NCBI GenBank assembly: GCA_009996515.1 | Contig: JAACZV010000006.1 | Location: forward strand, 62,001-126,000 | DNA from: Comamonadaceae bacterium | GTDB lineage: Bacteria > Pseudomonadota > Gammaproteobacteria > Burkholderiales > Burkholderiaceae_C | Direction: 5' to 3' | Length of the DNA: 64,000 bases | Part shown: piece after piece, positions 63,701 to 64,000 of the stretch | How the letters are laid out: every line of letters begins with the position of its first letter | Numbering within the stretch: the first letter of the stretch is position 1 | Notes under the pieces: model-generated | What the model was told of the DNA's origin: nothing | Database searches by the model: none | Seen by the model: the letters and a program-made list of their open reading frames with translations, nothing else | Program-made: the position numbers and the translations under genes

Positions 63701-63894
63701 GTCGCCACCGTGGCGGCCATGGTGTCGGGGCTGGCGCCGGGCAGCGAGGCGCTGACCGAGATGGTCGGGAACTCGACCTGCGGTAGCGGCGCGATGGGCA
63801 GCAGCAGGTAGGCTATTGAGCCGGCCAGCGCGATGCCACAGGTGATCAGCGCCGTGCCTACGGGGCGCGCGATGAAGATGCGCGACAGGTTCAC
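60787..63894 (-). CDS. RND multidrug efflux permease (MdtC-like)
   Basis: Inner-membrane proton-driven pump of 1035 residues from GTG 63894. N-terminal [39 protein letters not shown], periplasmic repeats, and the TM4 proton-relay segment [26 protein letters not shown]. The start phrase and the pairing with a second RND gene match MdtBC (heteromultimeric pump for bile salts, novobiocin and similar compounds). The stop of the upstream pump gene overlaps its GTG (GTGA). The specific substrates are not predictable. Confidence 0.93.
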   Translation of the reverse strand: MNLSRIFIARPVGTALITCGIALAGSIAYLLLPIAPLPQVEFPTISVSASLPGASPDTMAATVATPLERTLGSIAGVTEITSSSSLGSTRITLQFDLNRDIDAAAREVQAGINASRSLLPSGLPSNPTYRKVNPADAPIMIISLTSDTLTRGQMYDAASTVLAQRLSQVDGVGQVTVGGGALPAVRIELDPNKLASQGIALEQVRAAVVATNANRPKGQLESPQRYWQIAANDQAKTAAEYAPLVLSYRNGAAVHLRDVADVQDSVQDLRNDGLANGRRAVLLILNKAPGANIIKTVDTVRGLLPQLRASISPAIDVNVVMDRTATIRGSIVEVQRTLAIAFGLVIVVVFVFLRRFRAALLPAVAVPVSLAGTFGAMYLLGYSIDNLSLMAMTVATGFVVDDAIVVLENISRHIERGMAPREAALRGAREIGFTVVSISLSLIAVFIPILAMGGIVGRLFREFAVVLSVAILVSMVVSLTTTPMMAATLLKPHAVARRPGRFGRAMARAQRALMRGYRRSLRWTLRHQPLALLVLAGVVALNVHLYMTIPKGFFPQQDTGLMVGGVQADQASSFQSMQLKLRTFHDIVRADPAVANVTGFTGGGQRNSANMFISLKPRSERKESVDDVINRLRGKLAKVPGANLFLAPVQDIRIGGRQSNAAWQYTLQADDLADLRAWEPRIRRALTEVPEITDVNTDQQDKGTQTSLVVDRDALARLGLTMSAFDSTLNNAFGQRQVGVIYNPLNQYRVVMELAPVWLQSPQTLDRLMLTSSGGQQVPLSAVARVETTSTPLSVSHQGGTPASTISFNLAPGVSLSEAVDAVNDAVAGSGAPVSVRGSFQGTAQAFQASLKSQPLLIAAAIVTIYLVLGMLYESLIHPITILSTLPSAGVGALLALMAFKTDFSIIALIGVILLIGIVKKNAIMMLDFAISAQRAAAERGRRLSAGAAIYRAALLRLRPILMTTVAAVFGAVPLALGHGEGAELRVPLGISIVGGLLLSQLLTLYTTPVVFCCMDRLSRRQRNPAPAAVLRTAT

Positions 63895-64000
63895 GCCGCG
63901 GCCCCCTCTTGGCCCTGCGGCTTGCGAGCGCGCCCGAGCCGCGCGGCGAGCGCGCTGAAGCCCAGATAGATGACCGGCGTCGTGAACAGCGTCAGCAGCT
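63891..64000 (-). CDS. RND efflux permease, C-terminal end only (MdtB-like)
   Basis: The last 35 codons of a second RND pump: the final-helix phrase [22 protein letters not shown] and a polar tail ([12 protein letters not shown]) to TGA 63893-63891. The rest lies outside the window. The order here, first pump, second pump, outer-membrane factor, matches mdtABC-type operons, so an adaptor (MdtA-like) gene is expected further upstream. Confidence 0.85.
   Translation of the reverse strand, partial: LLTLFTTPVIYLGFSALAARLGRARKPQGQEGAAA

Noticed and set aside
60388-63786. 1132-residue plus-strand ORF
   Set aside because: Antisense to the RND pump. His/Gln/Arg-rich translation with no domains; a GC-rich shadow frame.
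1-64000. CRISPR array, rRNA operon or intact prophage
   Set aside because: No regularly spaced direct repeats, no rRNA sequence, and no phage structural genes were seen; only the small integrase remnant near 44.8 kb.

Overview
This window is GC-rich bacterial chromosome, and its gene orders are those of Betaproteobacteria, order Burkholderiales. The best fit is the Roseateles/Pelomonas/Rubrivivax side of the order. The diagnostic neighbourhoods are rsmI-yraN-diaA-dolP, pilT/pilU divergent from a YggS gene, mutM/mutY next to TPR gene-lolB-ispE-tRNA-Gln-prs-rplY, and nadK-recN-rapZ divergent from hrcA. The taxon is inferred from gene order and composition, not from a marker search.

Layout. 1-3.6 kb: leftward branched-chain-type ABC transporter genes with an AMP-forming acyl-CoA ligase, divergent from a Crp/Fnr regulator. 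4.5-10.4 kb: GNAT enzyme, htpG with a readable sigma-32 promoter, a small unknown, a DAHP synthase preceded by what looks like a phenylalanine attenuator (Phe-rich leader peptide plus terminator), and tldD. 10.4-12.9 kb: rsmI and the divergent yraN-diaA-dolP set. 13-16.3 kb: a beta-hydroxyacid dehydrogenase, pilU and pilT. 16.3-20.4 kb: yggS, a MocR-type regulator and two multihaem cytochromes c, each junction overlapping by four bases. 20.7-30.2 kb: a chemoreceptor, a periplasmic TonB-C protein, a membrane-anchored cold-shock-domain protein, an RbgA-type GTPase, a thiolase, small lipoproteins, an MFS transporter, an MtfA-type peptidase, a stand-alone cheZ and a DUF2520 protein. 30.2-38.6 kb: an exported methyltransferase, an alkaline phosphatase, a candidate small RNA, chrA, a DUF1439 protein and a TonB-dependent receptor under a long palindromic operator.

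38.9-45.1 kb is the accessory part. It begins with an operon of three exported proteins of unknown function. It continues with a decayed tRNA-linked integrative element: a 46-base tRNA 3' fragment at the left, a truncated tyrosine integrase beside an intact CAT-anticodon tRNA at the right, and small membrane-protein cargo of visibly lower GC between them.

45.1-64 kb returns to core genes: hrcA, nadK-recN-rapZ, a BlaI-type repressor with a fused M56/S11 sensor-like protein under a nested palindrome, mutY/mutM, TPR-lolB-ispE, tRNA-Gln with its promoter inside ispE, prs, rplY, and an RND efflux operon (outer-membrane factor, MdtC-like pump, and the tail of an MdtB-like pump cut by the window edge). 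The most notable observations are the aroG attenuator, the M56-S11 fusion with its operator, the TonB-receptor operator, the CU-rich sRNA candidate, the exported three-gene operon and the integrated element.
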